Translations under genes and position numbers: made by a program
Shown here: positions 11,034-23,960 of the stretch, in pieces
Layout of the letters: each line of letters starts with the position of its first letter
Position numbering within the stretch: the stretch's first letter is position 1
NCBI GenBank assembly: GCA_015698045.1
Contig: BLAL01000206.1
Location: forward strand, 496,001 to 560,000
Direction: 5' to 3'
Length of the DNA stretch: 64,000 nucleotides
From: Rhizophagus clarus
Taxonomy: Eukaryota > Glomeromycota > Glomeromycetes > Glomerales > Glomeraceae
The notes under the pieces: generated by a model
The model's input: only the letters and a program-made list of their open reading frames with translations
Databases searched by the model: none
What the model was told of the DNA's origin: nothing

Positions 11034-11160
11034 AGATCATATATCAGATGACAACTAACGCATGTTATTTATCAATTGATAAGTAATATATGTCAGGTGT
11101 TAATTGATATCAGATATATGTCAGTTATCATCTGACGTGAATTTACATCTGAAACACAAC
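11034..11160. repeat. Foldback MITE-like element, about 125 bp
   Basis: CATATATCAGATGACAACT near the left edge pairs with AGTTATCATCTGACG near the right edge, and ATTTATCAATTGATAA lies in the centre. 10641-11033 and 11161-11715 are AT-rich with no gene seen. Confidence 0.55.
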
Positions 11161-11722
11161 ATATATACAAGAAAATTTATCTTGAAAATGAAGTTTTTTT
11201 CAAATGCAAATGCAATTTAAAAGTAAGTATTAAATATTAAATAATAAAAATATATATAATTTTATAGAAAAAATAAGATTTATTAAATCAATAAAAGCAA
11301 TTATCTAGGCAGTTTTTATATAAATTATAAAAAACATTTTTGTAGTAAAAAACTGATTTTTATAATAAAAAAAAAAATTTTTTGATTTTAATAAACTTTT
11401 AATAAAAACTTTTTTTAATTAGCAAGTATTTTATTTTTAGATATAATTTGATAAAATAAATAATTTTTATTAAACTTAAAATGATAATTATTAAGTCAAA
11501 TTTTTTGTTATTTATAAATTTTATTAAAATTTTCAATTAAAACATTAATAAAAAAAAAAATTTTTTTTTCATTAGAATAATAATTTTAAGTTTATTTAAT
11601 TGTTATAAATAGTTTTTAATCAAAAAGTTAATTAAATATAATATTTTTCACTTTTTTATTTATTTAATTAGATCTTTGATTTTTAAATTTTAATATTATA
11701 GTAAGAGAATTATTAAATTTAA

Positions 11723-13363
11723 CTGAGGGAGGGAATTTCCTCCCCCCTGTAGCTTGTATGACACAATTATGTGTTACATGATCATATTATTTGTTTATCA
11801 ATTTTTTTTAGATATGTGAATGTACTGCGTGCGTCTTTCTTAATATACTATTTTTTCTTTAAACCTTTCGCTCGAGATGTGTTTTTTCTTTCTTTTTTTA
11901 TTTTTGTTTGTTTCTTACAACTAATTCTTTATTAAGTTTTTTGCTCTTTTTAGGTTCTTTAGCCCTTTTAGTTTCGTAATTAAGGTATACTAAGAAATGT
12001 TTGGTACTATAAGACCTCAATTCATATTTTTTTTATCTTTTACACTTCGTTCCTTACATTTTATTTTTTGTATTTCATTCCTTTTGTTCTTTTTAGGTTC
12101 TTTAGTGATTTAGTTTTTTTTTGTGATCAAGGTATATTTATTTTTTTTTTATTTTTATTTTCGCTTATTACATTCCATTCTTTACTAATTTTTTTTCCTT
12201 TATTTTTTTTCTTCCTTTTCACCCTTTTTTCGTTTTCCTCTTTCTTTTTATTTTCCCATTGTTTTCCTCTTCTTTTTCATTTCCCTATCATTATCCTCTT
12301 TATTTTTCATTTTTCCATTTTATCCTGTCTCTTCTTTTTCGTCTCCCTATTGTTTTTTCTTATCCTTTTCGTCTCCCTATCATTATCCTATTTATTTTTC
12401 ATCTTCCTACTCTATTCCGTCTCTTCTTTTTCATCTCCCCATTGTTTTCCTCATCCTTTTCATCTCCCTATCATTATCTTCTTTCTTTTCCGTCTTTCCA
12501 CTCTATCCTGTCTCTTCTTTTTCGTCTCCTATTATTTTCTCTCTTCCTTTTTGTCTTCCTATCATTATCCTCTTTCTTTTTTGTCTTTTCACTTATATAC
12601 CCTCTTCTTTTTCATCTTCCCATTGTTATCTTCTTTCTTTTTGCATTCCCATTGTTATCTCCTTTCTTTTCATCTTTTTATTATTCTTCTTCTTCCTTTT
12701 CATTTTTCTATCTCTCTTTTTGTTTTCTTATTAGTTTTCCCTTTTTGTGCCCTTCTTTTTTTTGTTTTTCTTCTATCCTTCAATTATTTTCTTTCCCTTT
12801 CCTTTTTGTTCCACCTTTCTTTTTTTCCTTTCTTTTTGTCCCTCTTCGTTTTACTCCTTCTTTTTTATCTCCTCATTATTATTTTCCTTTCTTTTCACCT
12901 CCTCATCATTATTCTCTTAACTTTTCATCTTTCCATCATTTTTTCCTTTCTTTTCGTTCCTCCTTCATTATTTTTATTCCTTTTTGCTCCTTCATTACCC
13001 TTTTCACTCATCTTTACACTTTTTGTTTTCTCTTCACCCTTTCATTCTTTTCAATTATTCCTTTATTTTTCTGTTATCTCATTATATTTTCATTTCTTGT
13101 TCTTCTTTTTATTGTAACAACTCTTCTTTTTTATTTATCTTATTGTTAAGAAATAAACATTTTTAATCAATAAAACATGTAAACTCTTAAATTAATAAAT
13201 TATTTTGATACTATTAACAGTTTATAAATAAAATTTTATTATATAAAAATTATTTTGAATAAAAATTAAGTTAAAAATATTTTTTTTCTTAGTGTCAAGT
13301 TTCTAAAAAAAAATTAATGTGGCACATAAATCACATGATATAGGGGAGGAAATTTCTCCTGGG
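11723..13363. mobile_element. TTAA-flanked element with imperfect inverted ends
   Basis: TTAA occurs at 11719-11722 and 13364-13367. Reading inward, the left edge is CTGAGGGAGGGAATTTCCTC and the right edge (minus strand) is CCCAGGAGAAATTTCCTC. A TTAA target and CCC-type ends fit the piggyBac superfamily, but no transposase is present and the left terminus departs from CCC, so the family call is tentative. The interior is a pyrimidine-rich repeat. Confidence 0.5.
12150..13140. repeat. Polypyrimidine tract with diverged minisatellite
   Basis: Almost 1 kb of the plus strand is C and T. Drifting units contain TTTTCATCTCCCTATCATTATCC. The long overlapping open frames here (12068-13117 and 12259-13149) are Phe/Leu/Ser-rich consequences of a stop-poor pyrimidine strand, not genes. 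Such tracts can form triplex DNA. Confidence 0.85.
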
Positions 13364-14249
13364 TTAAGATTAGCAATACTTTTATAATAATTATGTAAAT
13401 TTTTATAATTTATTAAAAAAAAAAAAACCTTTAAAAATTTTTAAATTTTAATCTATTTAAAATGAAAATAAAACAAAAATTATTATTTATAAAAAAAATT
13501 CTTATTAGTTATTAGATTATTAAATTATAAATAGGTGGATCTATAGCAAAAGATAAGGCTGAGACAATAATATAATTTTAAAATAATTATAAATTTAATT
13601 ATTTAATTAATTTAAAGAATTGTTGCTATTTAAAAACTTTTTAAAGATTTTTAATTGGTTTTTTTTAAACTAAATTAAAATTTTGCAAAGAATTTATTAA
13701 AAAATATTAGTTTTTTTCTAGTATATTTATATAACAATCACCACGTATGTAACATGCAGATCATTTTCATATTAAGCAAAATTTGTGTAATCATAATTAA
13801 ATTACTTCATATTGCGATTAAATGTCAATTTTAATATATTACGTCTGTACTAATTAAGTATTTTGGTAGATTTTCATGTGATCTACAAGTTTTATAAATT
13901 GAAATTCCCTTTTCGCAGTTAATTTTTTTTTTGTATTTACAAGAAATTTACCTTAAAAAACACACTTTTTTCAAGATCCTTTTAAAAGTAGGCATAAAAA
14001 TACTACTTTGACAACAGAAATGTATGCAATTTTACAAGTAGAAAATGTTTTTCTAAGCTAAAATGATCAGTTATTCAGACAGTTTTTGCGTAAAATGTAA
14101 AAATTCAAATTTTTACTATAAAAAATTGCTTTTTAATAATATTGTATTTATAAATTATTTATATAAGTTATCATTATATTCTTATATTTACAACTCTTTT
14201 TAACTATATTTGTTCGCTTTTATATTGTTTTGGGTCTTTACTTATTACT

Positions 14250-14641
14250 AATTTTCTTTTTCTTTTTTTTATGCATTATTTTTTTCTTTTTATTTTTTGA
14301 TCTTTTTGGTTGAGAAAGATGGCAGTTTTGTTTTGTAATAGTAAGTATTTAAATTACTGGTTTATTTTTTTTCTGGTAGGATGATGGTGGTTCCTTCTCT
14401 TAAGTTCATAATCTACAATTTGTATGAAGAATCTTTTGATAATGAAAGTAGTTCTTTCTTTAATTTCGTCTTTACTTTCATTTCGTTTCTTCATTTCCAT
14501 ATTTCATTTCACTTCTCTTCTTTCTTTCATTCCTTTAGTCGAGTTAAACTTTTTTTATTATTTATATTTTCATTGTCTTTATTTCTTTTTTTTACTCTTT
14601 ATTTCAGCTGTGATTCGATTTTATATTAGTTCATGATTAAA

Positions 14642-14672
<31 letters not shown>

Positions 14673-15410
14673 GTTTTTTTACCGTTATATGTAATTACTT
14701 AATTTTCATTTTTATTTTCATTTTCATTTTCGTCCTTTTGCTTTTATTCTAGATTATATTTCAAATTTAAATGGAAGTATATGGCCCTTTTATTCGAATT
14801 TTTTTCTAAAAAAAATTATCATCTTCGTTTTCACTTTCTTTTTTACTAGTTACAGTTTGATTTGAAATGACCTAACGATTAGAGTAAATTTAAACTGACT
14901 TAAATTTTTTTTTTTATTTATTTAAATTTTTATCTTTGTTCTTACTTTCATTCTTTTTTTATTTTAGGTTATGATTCAGATATAAACGAGCATTTACGAT
15001 TAGGTGCGTTTGAAAGTTCTTTTTTTTTAAGTTTTGTTCATTCTCACTTTTTGTTTCTTCTTTAATTTAGGTTACATTTTGGGTTAAATGAGTGTTTATG
15101 ATCCAGTATGTTTAAATGTTCATATTTTTTTTAAAATTTTTTTTTTTTTAATTTACCTTCATTTTTACTTTCATTCTTACTTTATTTTAGGTTTTTTAAA
15201 TGGTAATTTAGGGTATATTCAAACTTTTGTTTCTTTTATTTAAGGTGATTCATAATCAAAGTGAATTCAAGTCTGCAAAATTTTTTTTAAAAATTTTTGT
15301 CTTCTTTTTCTCACCTTAATTTTTACTTTACTTTCCTTTATTTTTTCATTTCTCTTAAGATGGATTTTGATATAAATTTTCAGATTAGAACTGAACTGTA
15401 ATTTGTAATA
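14250..15410. repeat. T-rich tandem repeat, unit about 110-120 bp
   Basis: At least five units share TTCATTTTTACTTTCATTCTTAC-like starts, then TTTAGGTTA and a short variable part. A 29-base T run lies at 14644-14672. The short open frames at 14381-14636 are by-products. Confidence 0.75.
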
Positions 15411-15459
15411 TCAGATATATGTAAATTTCAAAGTAATCATTATTGATCCTTTTGTTGTG

Positions 15460-15545
15460 ATAGATATATCATATGCGCCGATTTGAGGAATTTGCCGATT
15501 ATGTGGCACAGTACCGATTAAAATCGATCAAAACCATCCCTACAT
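15460..15545. repeat. hAT-like terminus remnant
   Basis: The segment ends ACCATCCCTA; on the minus strand it reads TAGGGATGG followed by GATCGATTTTAATCGG, similar in style to the hAT end at 467. No partner end was found. 15546-16340 is AT-rich with no gene seen. Confidence 0.3.
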
Positions 15546-16347
15546 AAGAAAAAATAAGCCAAAAAATACTTAAAAAAACTTTTAAGACCTTTTCCAAAAA
15601 AATTTACCTCTTTAACCTGAAACCAGTAGAAGAAATTTCTAAAAAAAGGAATAAAAATATTATAAAATTAGTTTATTTAAAAAAAAAAGTAAGAATAAGC
15701 ATCAGAATAATGATTTAATGAAAAAAAATTGATTGAAAAATAATTAATAACGAATATCAAATAGATTTTAACTAAATAAACTAATCAATATATAATTTAA
15801 ATTCATTAAAACATCGTTATTAATCTTAGAATTATTTATTTATTGAAAGATTATTTTTGAATAATTTTGCTGCCTAAATAAATTTTTTTTTATAAACTAT
15901 TGAAAAAAAAATAAAAAAATAGCTCCAAGTTATATTTAATGTAAAATAACTACTAATATACTTGCCAAAATTCTCAACTTATATAATGTAAAAACTGGTG
16001 GAAAAGTTTGATGGGGAAGTTGATGGGGAGTTTAATATGGAGTTTACGAAAGAAAAAAATTTTTTAACGCTACTTTTGTTGAAGTAATTTCTCGATATTT
16101 GTGTCATATGATCATGTAGCACAAGAGTGATCCTTTTTGTGAAACTTATTTAACTTAATTTTTATCTAATTATCATCAAATTCCTTAATTTAGGCTAATT
16201 TTGTTAATTCTGAAAATCAGCGGATATATTGTAGCAGTAGTTGTAGGTAAAAATAATTATCATTATTAATTTATTTAATTATATTATTTGTAAAATTTTA
16301 TTTAACTAAATAAAATATTCATTTTATTGTATATAAAACTCAATTAA

Positions 16348-19300
16348 TCAGCTTTTTTTTTTGTTTTGTACGTATCTCCATGCAGCTTTAATTTTCTTTT
16401 TTGTCCAATAACCTGTTGATGGCTTTAAAAGTGATTCTAATACTCTTTCAGTTTTTTCATCACTGGGATTTGGATTTGTAAGATAAGGTGTTAAAATACT
16501 TTTTTCTTCATCAGTTGTTGTATGTCGTGATTTCTTAGATTTTGAGGTAGTGGTGGTGACAGTGGTGGCAGTGGTGGTTGTAGTGGTGGTAGTGGTGGCA
16601 GATGGTTCTGCTTCAGATTGTAATAGGTATTTTCTTGATGAACGTTTAGCACTTTTTATATCTTTTGTTTTGGTAATAATCACTTCTTTAACCCTCCTCT
16701 TCCTTTTGTATTAATAGGATCAATTTTCAATACTTCTTGTTTATAAATCTGCATAAGTCTTTCTTCTCCTTTACTATAGCATGAAAAAAGTTTAGCATAA
16801 CCACTTTCTGTTAATTTTTTATAATTTTAAAATAAAGAAAGGCTTGTTGGATTTGGTAAATCAAATGCAGTTAATAAAGAATTAACAAGAGTCCAAAATG
16901 CTTCACGTCTTCCATCAACTGCTTGATCTTTTTTAGATATTACTATATCATCTAAAAATTCCTCAAAAAGCAAATCCATTCTTTCTCTTTCTATTTGTGC
17001 TGCTTTTATTTGTTTTTTAAGATTTTTAATATTATAAATATTTCCTGTAACATTTTTTTTTATATATTTGACACCAAAAATTTCCAGTGTCTCATCAAAT
17101 GCATAAAAATGCCCATCATGAGTAAGATTAACTGATGAAACGAATTCTAAAAGTATACGAAGTTTGGGATATTTTACTAATAATATAAAATAGTTTACAG
17201 TTGATTTTATATAATTTATTTTTCTAGCAGCAGGAAATAAAGGTGCAAAAGTAGCAAGACATTGAATTTAAAGCAAAGAATTTCCAGTACAAATTCCTAC
17301 TTTATGTCCTTTCCAATCAATAGCTTTCCCATTTAAAAAAATGACACCAAACTTTTAATAAATTATTATTCTTATTTATTAAATCTTCAAAATTAAAATT
17401 ATTTTTTTTTGCATAAATATTAAGTGCACAGCCAACTGCTCCTCATAATAAATCAAGAACATGACAAGTGGATCTGTAATCTGCAATTTGTTCTAATTTA
17501 TCTAAAAATTTTACTCCAAGAATTGAAGCAAAATTATAAATTCCATAACTTGAAAAAATAACTAATAATACACTACACATGTCTTTATTTGTATACCACT
17601 GGCCTAATAATAGGCAAATTTTTGGATTAATTAAATGATATTGCATTACTCATCAGAAAATTGCTTCATCACAACATATGTTTATACTTTCATCATCATT
17701 AATATTCAAATCAATAAAATATTGATCATATGCATTTGCAATATCATCATTATTGTTTGGATTTCCACCCGCCTCTAAAATAACTATATTTGCAGGTAGT
17801 AACAAATTATTATTATTATATACTTCTATAATTTTTTTATTAATAATTTCCATATCAAAATCTTGATTTCAATTTAATATATTTTCATTATCTAATTCCA
17901 ATAAAAAAAAATCTTTAATAATTATTCCAAAATTTTGTACTATTTTATTCGCTTCTTTATTTTGTCCAAAAATAAAAGTATCTACAGATAATTCAACTGA
18001 ATTATTAGAAATTGATGATAATTTAATAGGAAGATTAAATTGAAAAAGGAGTCGTAATATTGCATGTACAGATGATTGTGTAGCATCATAAATATTACCC
18101 CACATAAAAGAACTTTGCTTGAAGTCAATATTATTAATAATACATACATTCCAAATTTTTGATCTGGTAATTATTCAAGATTGAGGATTTGATATTGACA
18201 TTCGAAGGGTTTCTAATTTTCTTTCATAAGAAATAGAATGTGAAATAACACCAACAGATTCAAATACTTGATGTAAAGATGAAAAAAGACGTGGTTTTTA
18301 ACATAAACTTGCCAGTGATTATGTAAACCAAAAAGATGTATTAGTAAATCCTATCGTTAATATTATTGAACTGAGCATAATACTAATTTTTTGCACTTTA
18401 TTTTGATCTAATTCCTTATGTACATATTCTTTTTTTCTTGATTTAGCAGTCTTATTTGCTATTTGATATCGATTTAATAGTAGTTTTTCAACCATTCCTC
18501 TAAAAACATTATATAATTCAACTGGGATTGCATTCTGATATTCATTTAAAGATTGAGAACTTTCTAACATTACTTTATTATTACGTAAATACTGACAATT
18601 TTTTAAAAGAAATTTAGCCAATTCATTTCCAAACGAATAGCAATTTTTTGAATTAAGATTATTTAAATTAATATGGTATAATTTAAAGATTGATTTAACT
18701 ACAAAAAAACTTGGAACTTTTAAATCTTTATTTTTTCCTAATAATAAACTGTTTTCTTGTAATAAATAATTTGTATCATTTGCAAGAGATGAAGAATTTT
18801 TTTTTTGTAATGAGTTTTTTGCATTATCTAATTGTTGAAGAGTAGATGCAATTATAGTTAAAATCTTTTCTTGAAATTCAGAATCACCTTCATATGCAAC
18901 CTGTAAAATCCAATTACCCATCAATTCTAATGATGCAGCTACTTCTCCTGAATGATTTTTTGTTTTGTTGCAATGTACAGCTTTTTTACCTCTTCCTGGT
19001 TCAATATAAATATGACCACCATTTTCTTCATAGCATTTACAACAAAAATATCATGTCTTATTATTTTTATCATTAGAATTAAGTGGCATTATTATTGAAT
19101 CAACTTGTTTTAATGCATCACATTCTTTTTGATAAAAACAGGCCAATATAAGTTCTTTGCCTAATACCTTCTATAAATGTTCATTATATTTATTACCACA
19201 GGTAAAAAAATAATAATTTTTTTCACAAAATATGCATTTGCGAGAGTTAATTAAACTCTGTTTTACGTTCTTTTCATTTTTTGCACTTACTTTATGAAGT

Positions 19301-19749
19301 TGATTTTGGTCAAATATAAAATACAAATAACAAATACCAAGATTATTCAAATCTTTGCCAGCTTGAAGAACAGCGTGATTATCCAATTGCCAAGTACCTA
19401 TCAATTACCACAGATCCTGTAATTTGTTGTCTGAATTACATCTTTGTAATCTTTCATCAATTACATCCATAATTACACATTTAGATAAATTTGTAGCCAT
19501 GATTTGTGCAATTTCTAATTCAGCATCAGCATTATTAGTACTGGAAGTAATTTCAGATTGATCATCATTTTCTTCATTTTCTAAATTATCATCCATTGAA
19601 CTGTTATTTTTATTTTCTAACGCTCCTTTTTTTGCAAAGTAAAAAGCACTTTTATTGTTTCGTATAAAACTAAAATCTTTTTCATAATCAGCAATATTAT
19701 CAAAAAAGTCATCAACTGAATTCACGCTCAAATTATTAATTGAAGACAT
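16348..19749 (-). pseudogene. Large decayed multicopy fungal gene, likely element-borne
   Basis: The N-terminus begins MSSINNLSVNSVDDFFD, about 1,100 codons in all. It then shows a Cys-rich part (SRKCIFCEKNYYF, then YFCCKCYEENGGHIYIEP with CNKTKNHSGE), a helical middle (MGNWILQVAYEGDSEF), and a conserved block ICLLLGQWYTNKDMCSVLLV, ILGVKFLDKLEQIADYRST. NLTHDGHFYAFDETLEIFGV and a charged C-terminus with a poly-Thr stretch follow. I associate these blocks with a repeated family in Rhizophagus and other fungi whose function I cannot name; a transposase (perhaps KDZ-like) is possible but unproven. One frame runs nearly the whole length with about a dozen stops and about two frame changes. Several stops are TGA at expected Trp positions. 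The copy is dead. Confidence 0.6.
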
Positions 19750-19974
19750 GTTTATTAGCCTATTAACTTTTATTGAAGAAAAAATTTTCCTTAATTAGTT
19801 AGTGCTTAAGAAAAAAGTTATTTATATTTATTGTATTGCCAAAATAAATATTCAAGAATACATACAAGTAAAGTTTCTAAGGCTTTTTTAAGCATTAAAA
19901 AATGAAAAATCCAGAAAGATCCTAAGCAAATAAATAAACAAATAAATTAGTCAGTAAAAAAAATGATTTATATC

Positions 19975-20660
19975 CACGAAATTTATACCTAAAAACTAAA
20001 AAGAAGTTCCCAGTTTCTAAAAAATGAAAAGTTGCGAAATGTTCTTAAATAAAAATGATGAAATTAATTTAATTACTTAAAATAGATTCCTATTCATGAA
20101 CTCATACTTAAAAGTTTTCCCAAAATGTTCATATAAAAAAGTTCTAAAACGTTTTTAAAAAAAAAGAAAATTTAATTAAAAAAAATAAATAAAAACACTA
20201 CCATTCATAAAACTCATACCTAAAATCTAAAAAGAATTCTGAAAAGGTATTTAAAGATGTTTCAAAATACTTCTTACAAAAGGAGAAAAAAAAAATAAAA
20301 TTAGTTAATTAAAAAATGAGAGTTTACTAAAAAAACTTATACCTGAAAGTGAAAAGAAAAGTTCTGAAGAGTTCCTAGAAAAAAAATGAAAGTTAAAGAA
20401 AGAAAAAAGAAAAGAAAAGAATTCTATTGCAAAATTCATACTTTAAAGTCCCAAAATGAATATCCTGAAGTCTCTAAAAAAAATATACGAAATTACTAAG
20501 GAAAAAAGATAAAACTTTACCTGTAAAAACTCATACTGAAGTATCCCTAAAAATAAAAAATATAAAAACTATTTAAGAAAACGTCTGGAATATCCCTAAA
20601 AATAAAAAATATAAAATTATTTAAGAAAACGTCTGGAATATCCCCAAAAATAAAAAAATT
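19975..20660. repeat. A-rich tandem repeat, unit about 115 bp, then 55-bp triplet
   Basis: About six units start with TTCATAAAACTCATACCTAAA-like sequence (near 19980, 20092, 20207, 20330, 20432 and 20521). They are followed by three copies of a 55-bp unit with GTATCCCTAAAAATAAAAAA and AAGAAAACGTCTGGAATA. They mirror the T-rich array upstream of the large gene. Confidence 0.65.
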
Positions 20661-21039
20661 ATTTAAGAAATAAATAAAAAACTTTGCCCATAAAACTAAA
20701 ATAATTAATATTACTCTATTACCCTAAATTATAAATTCAAAACACCTAAATTATAAAAAGTAAAAGTCCAGTGTCCAAAATCTAGAGGTAAAGAAATGGG
20801 CCCAAGCGAAATTTATAAAGAAAAAAAAAATAAATAAAAAAGAATAAAAAAAAACTAAAAAATAGTTTTTTTTTCTATATTTTTGATAAGAAAATACACA
20901 AACTTCTAGTGGAGATTCAACTCCAATAACAAAGGCTAAATGAAAATTTTTTTTGATATATTTGTAGAAGAAAGTAATAACTTTATTTTTTACTTTTGAG
21001 TTTAAAATGTTACATTGCATAAATTCAGTATTACCAAAT

Positions 21040-21175
21040 TTTCAATTTTTACTGATTTTAGGCTGGCATTACGAATTTGGCCAGAATTAAGAAAAATTTG
21101 GTCAGAATTATGATTCAAAGATCATCAATTTTAACAAGTTAAAATTAATTTAACTGATTTTGATCGATATACATA
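21040..21175 (+). repeat. 125-bp MITE family A, copy 1
   Basis: Contains TTGGCCAGAATTAAG and GGTCAGAATTATGATTC. Related copies lie at 49089-49215 (plus) and 52612-52745 (minus). Weakly self-complementary ends suggest a foldback MITE. 21176-23255 is extreme AT-rich sequence with no gene; a 64-codon frame at 21365-21559 looks like chance. Confidence 0.6.
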
Positions 21176-23261
21176 TACTATATATTTAATGACTAAGCTG
21201 CTCCACAATTTATAATATATCGATCATAATAAAAAAAATTAGGGGATTACATGCATGGTGATTGATAACTTTTTTTTATTTTTATTATAACAAAAGAATC
21301 TATAATTAAAAGCGACAAGACTAATAAGATAAATTCAATACATATGGAGAATATGTGAGCATTAATGCTTGATCAAATTAATGCTAATTTAAAAAAATTA
21401 AACAAAATAAAAATCATGAATATCTCAGTTGAAATCATAATAGATAGCAACTTAATTATGCAAGTATATTTATATAACTTATTAAATGAAATAAAAGAAA
21501 AATATATAAATTATAAATCATTAAAAATTTTATTTTTTTTATTAATATATTATAAATAAAAAAATATTTTTTTAAAAAAATTAAATTAATTAATATATAA
21601 TTATAATAAAATCTTAAAAAATTTTTTTGGCTAAGCCCTACTTTTTACTATGGATCTGCCCAAATACAAATAGTATAATATAAATAAATAAGATATCATA
21701 ATACAAAATATTTTTATTAATATTAATATTTTACATTATTTTTATTTACAATAATTAAAGTAAAAATAAATTATATATATTTATTATTATTTAAAATAAT
21801 TAATTAATTTTTTTATATATTTAAGTAAATAATAAAAAAATATTTATAATTAAATCTATATTTTAAATAATTTAATTTATTTATTTATTTATTTTTTATA
21901 AATAGTAATAATAATATACTTTATATAAAAAAAATATTTATTGTATATTATTGTATATAATATTTCTTTCAAATAGTATTCTTTTTAATAAATAATATTA
22001 GATTATTCAATTATAAATTTCAATATTTTTAATTAGTATTTGATATTAATTCAGATCAATATTTGATATTTAATAAAATTATTTACTTATTTTTTATATA
22101 ATACCTTTTTTTTATATAGTTCTTTCAGCTATTATTTAATTATTATTTAATCTAAGTTGGCTTTCTTAAATAATATCAGAAGTATTATATATAATGCTAT
22201 ATAGTAAACTATATATATACCTTAAAAAATTTATTTTTTGTGATTATTTAGCGATTTACTAATTTAATTTTAACAATTTTATATAATAAGTTATATTGCT
22301 TTTTAAATAAAATACTAATTAAATATAATATAAAATTAAAATAAAAATATATGATAAAAAACTAATAAAATTATTAGTAATGATTAAAAATTTAATAGTG
22401 ATAAAATTTCAGTTAAATAAATTCTAAAAAATTATTAAAAAAAAAAATAATCAATTTAAATATATAATTTATAATTTAAAAATAACAGAAAAAAAAATAA
22501 AAAATAAATCTCTATTTTTATTATTTATATTTATTTAATAAAAAATTTTTTATAAATATTTTAATACTATTTTATTAATTTAAAAACCATAGTATTATAT
22601 AATTATTTATTTATATTCATATGACAAAAATATTATTCTTAATGAGCTTTGTTTTTTTTCGCATTTGTAATATATTACATCTTAAACACTTTGAGTAAAA
22701 TTATATAATGCCAAGTAAAATTAAACATGTAATATTTAACTAAAAGTATGAAAAATAGATTTTTTATAACTGAAAAAATTTTAAGTTCTCAAAATACATA
22801 TAAAAAAATAAAAAGAAAAAAGGCGAATATAAATGATAAAAAAGGGTACAATGTATCACAGGTGTGAAAAATTATAAAATCTATTTTAATTTTAAATAAT
22901 TTGATCAAAATAATTTTTCTGATAATATTTATATAAAAAAATTTATAAATTATTTATTTATTTATTATAATATTTCTAATTTTTTGTTTTTCTTTTACTT
23001 TTAATAGTTTGAATTTTAATCTTTAATTTAATATATTTTTGGTTTCATTTATTTTATTTTATTTTTTATTAATTAATTTTTTTTTTGTAAATTTTTAAAT
23101 ATTTTAATAAATAATAAATTTTAATTTTTTAAAATTTTAGAAATCTATTTTTTTTATAACAATTAATTAATTTTTTTTTTTAATTAAATTTTATTGGATT
23201 TTTTTTTTAAATTTTAATTAATTAGATTTTTTAATTTTATTTTTTATATTGTAATATTAGT

Positions 23262-23456
23262 TATAAATACCATCCAAATTATTTTTAGTAAATCCCAAAT
23301 TAATTTGTATATTTTAATAGTCATAATTCTTAAATCCAAATATACAAATTGCAAAATTTATATATATAATTAGTAAATTAATTTGGATTTATACATTTGG
23401 GCTATCATAATCCCAAATTATTTTGGATTTGAATAGCATCTATAATATTGGTTAAT
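23262..23456. repeat. Foldback MITE-like element, about 195 bp
   Basis: TAAATACCATCCAAAT at the left pairs loosely with ATTTGAATAGCATCTA at the right. Inside, CCCAAATTAATTTG is mirrored by CAAATTAATTTGGA-like and CCCAAATTATTTTGG words. Confidence 0.45.
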
Positions 23457-23960
23457 TTTTTTTTTTTTAATTTTAGTTTTTAATTTATTTTAATTTTTTT
23501 TTTGATTTTATTATAATTTTATATATTTTTATTATTAGTTTTATTTTAATTTTATTTATAATTAGAGTTTAATAAAATAGATTATTATATTAAATATTTA
23601 ATAAACTAAATATTTTTATTATATTAAATTTATAATTCATTTTATTAAAAATTTTTTTAATTAAAGTATATTTATATTAATATGTTTATTTTGCAAAATT
23701 TTTTATTAATAAATATTACTGATTAAAAATAAATAATAAATATATTTTTTTGAATACTTAATTTATTAAATGATCTACTACAAATTTAATATGAATTAAA
23801 TTACTTTAATACTAATTAAAATTATTAAAATATCAGTTTATTATAAATAAGTAAACAATCTAAGCATAACTTATTAATTTTATGGATTTTTTATGAATTT
23901 TTATTGATTTTTCATGAAATTTAATATTTATAAATTATTATTAAATATTAATTTATTATA

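Larger units (their letters stand above)
13528..21672 (-). mobile_element. Candidate 8.1-kb element around a large decayed gene
   Basis: The left edge GGTGGATCTATAGCAAAAGA and the right edge, read on the minus strand, GGGCAGATCCATAGTAAAAA are similar over about 33 bases. Inside lie a T-rich array on the left and an A-rich array on the right with related words in opposite orientation (minus-strand CATAAACACTCATTTAACCC against CATAAAACTCATACCTA). The large minus-strand gene sits between them. This symmetry is what a long-inverted-repeat DNA transposon would look like. The edges are diverged and no target duplication was identified. Confidence 0.4.

Noticed and set aside
12068-13149. Overlapping long open frames (349 and 296 codons) rich in Phe, Leu and Ser
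   Set aside because: A pyrimidine-only strand lacks stops in all frames; the frames share no conserved motif and look like membrane proteins only by composition.
16348-19749. An altered genetic code with TGA read as Trp
   Set aside because: TAA and TAG stops occur in the same frame, and the Tc1 copy also has TAG at a Trp site; mutation explains all of them better.
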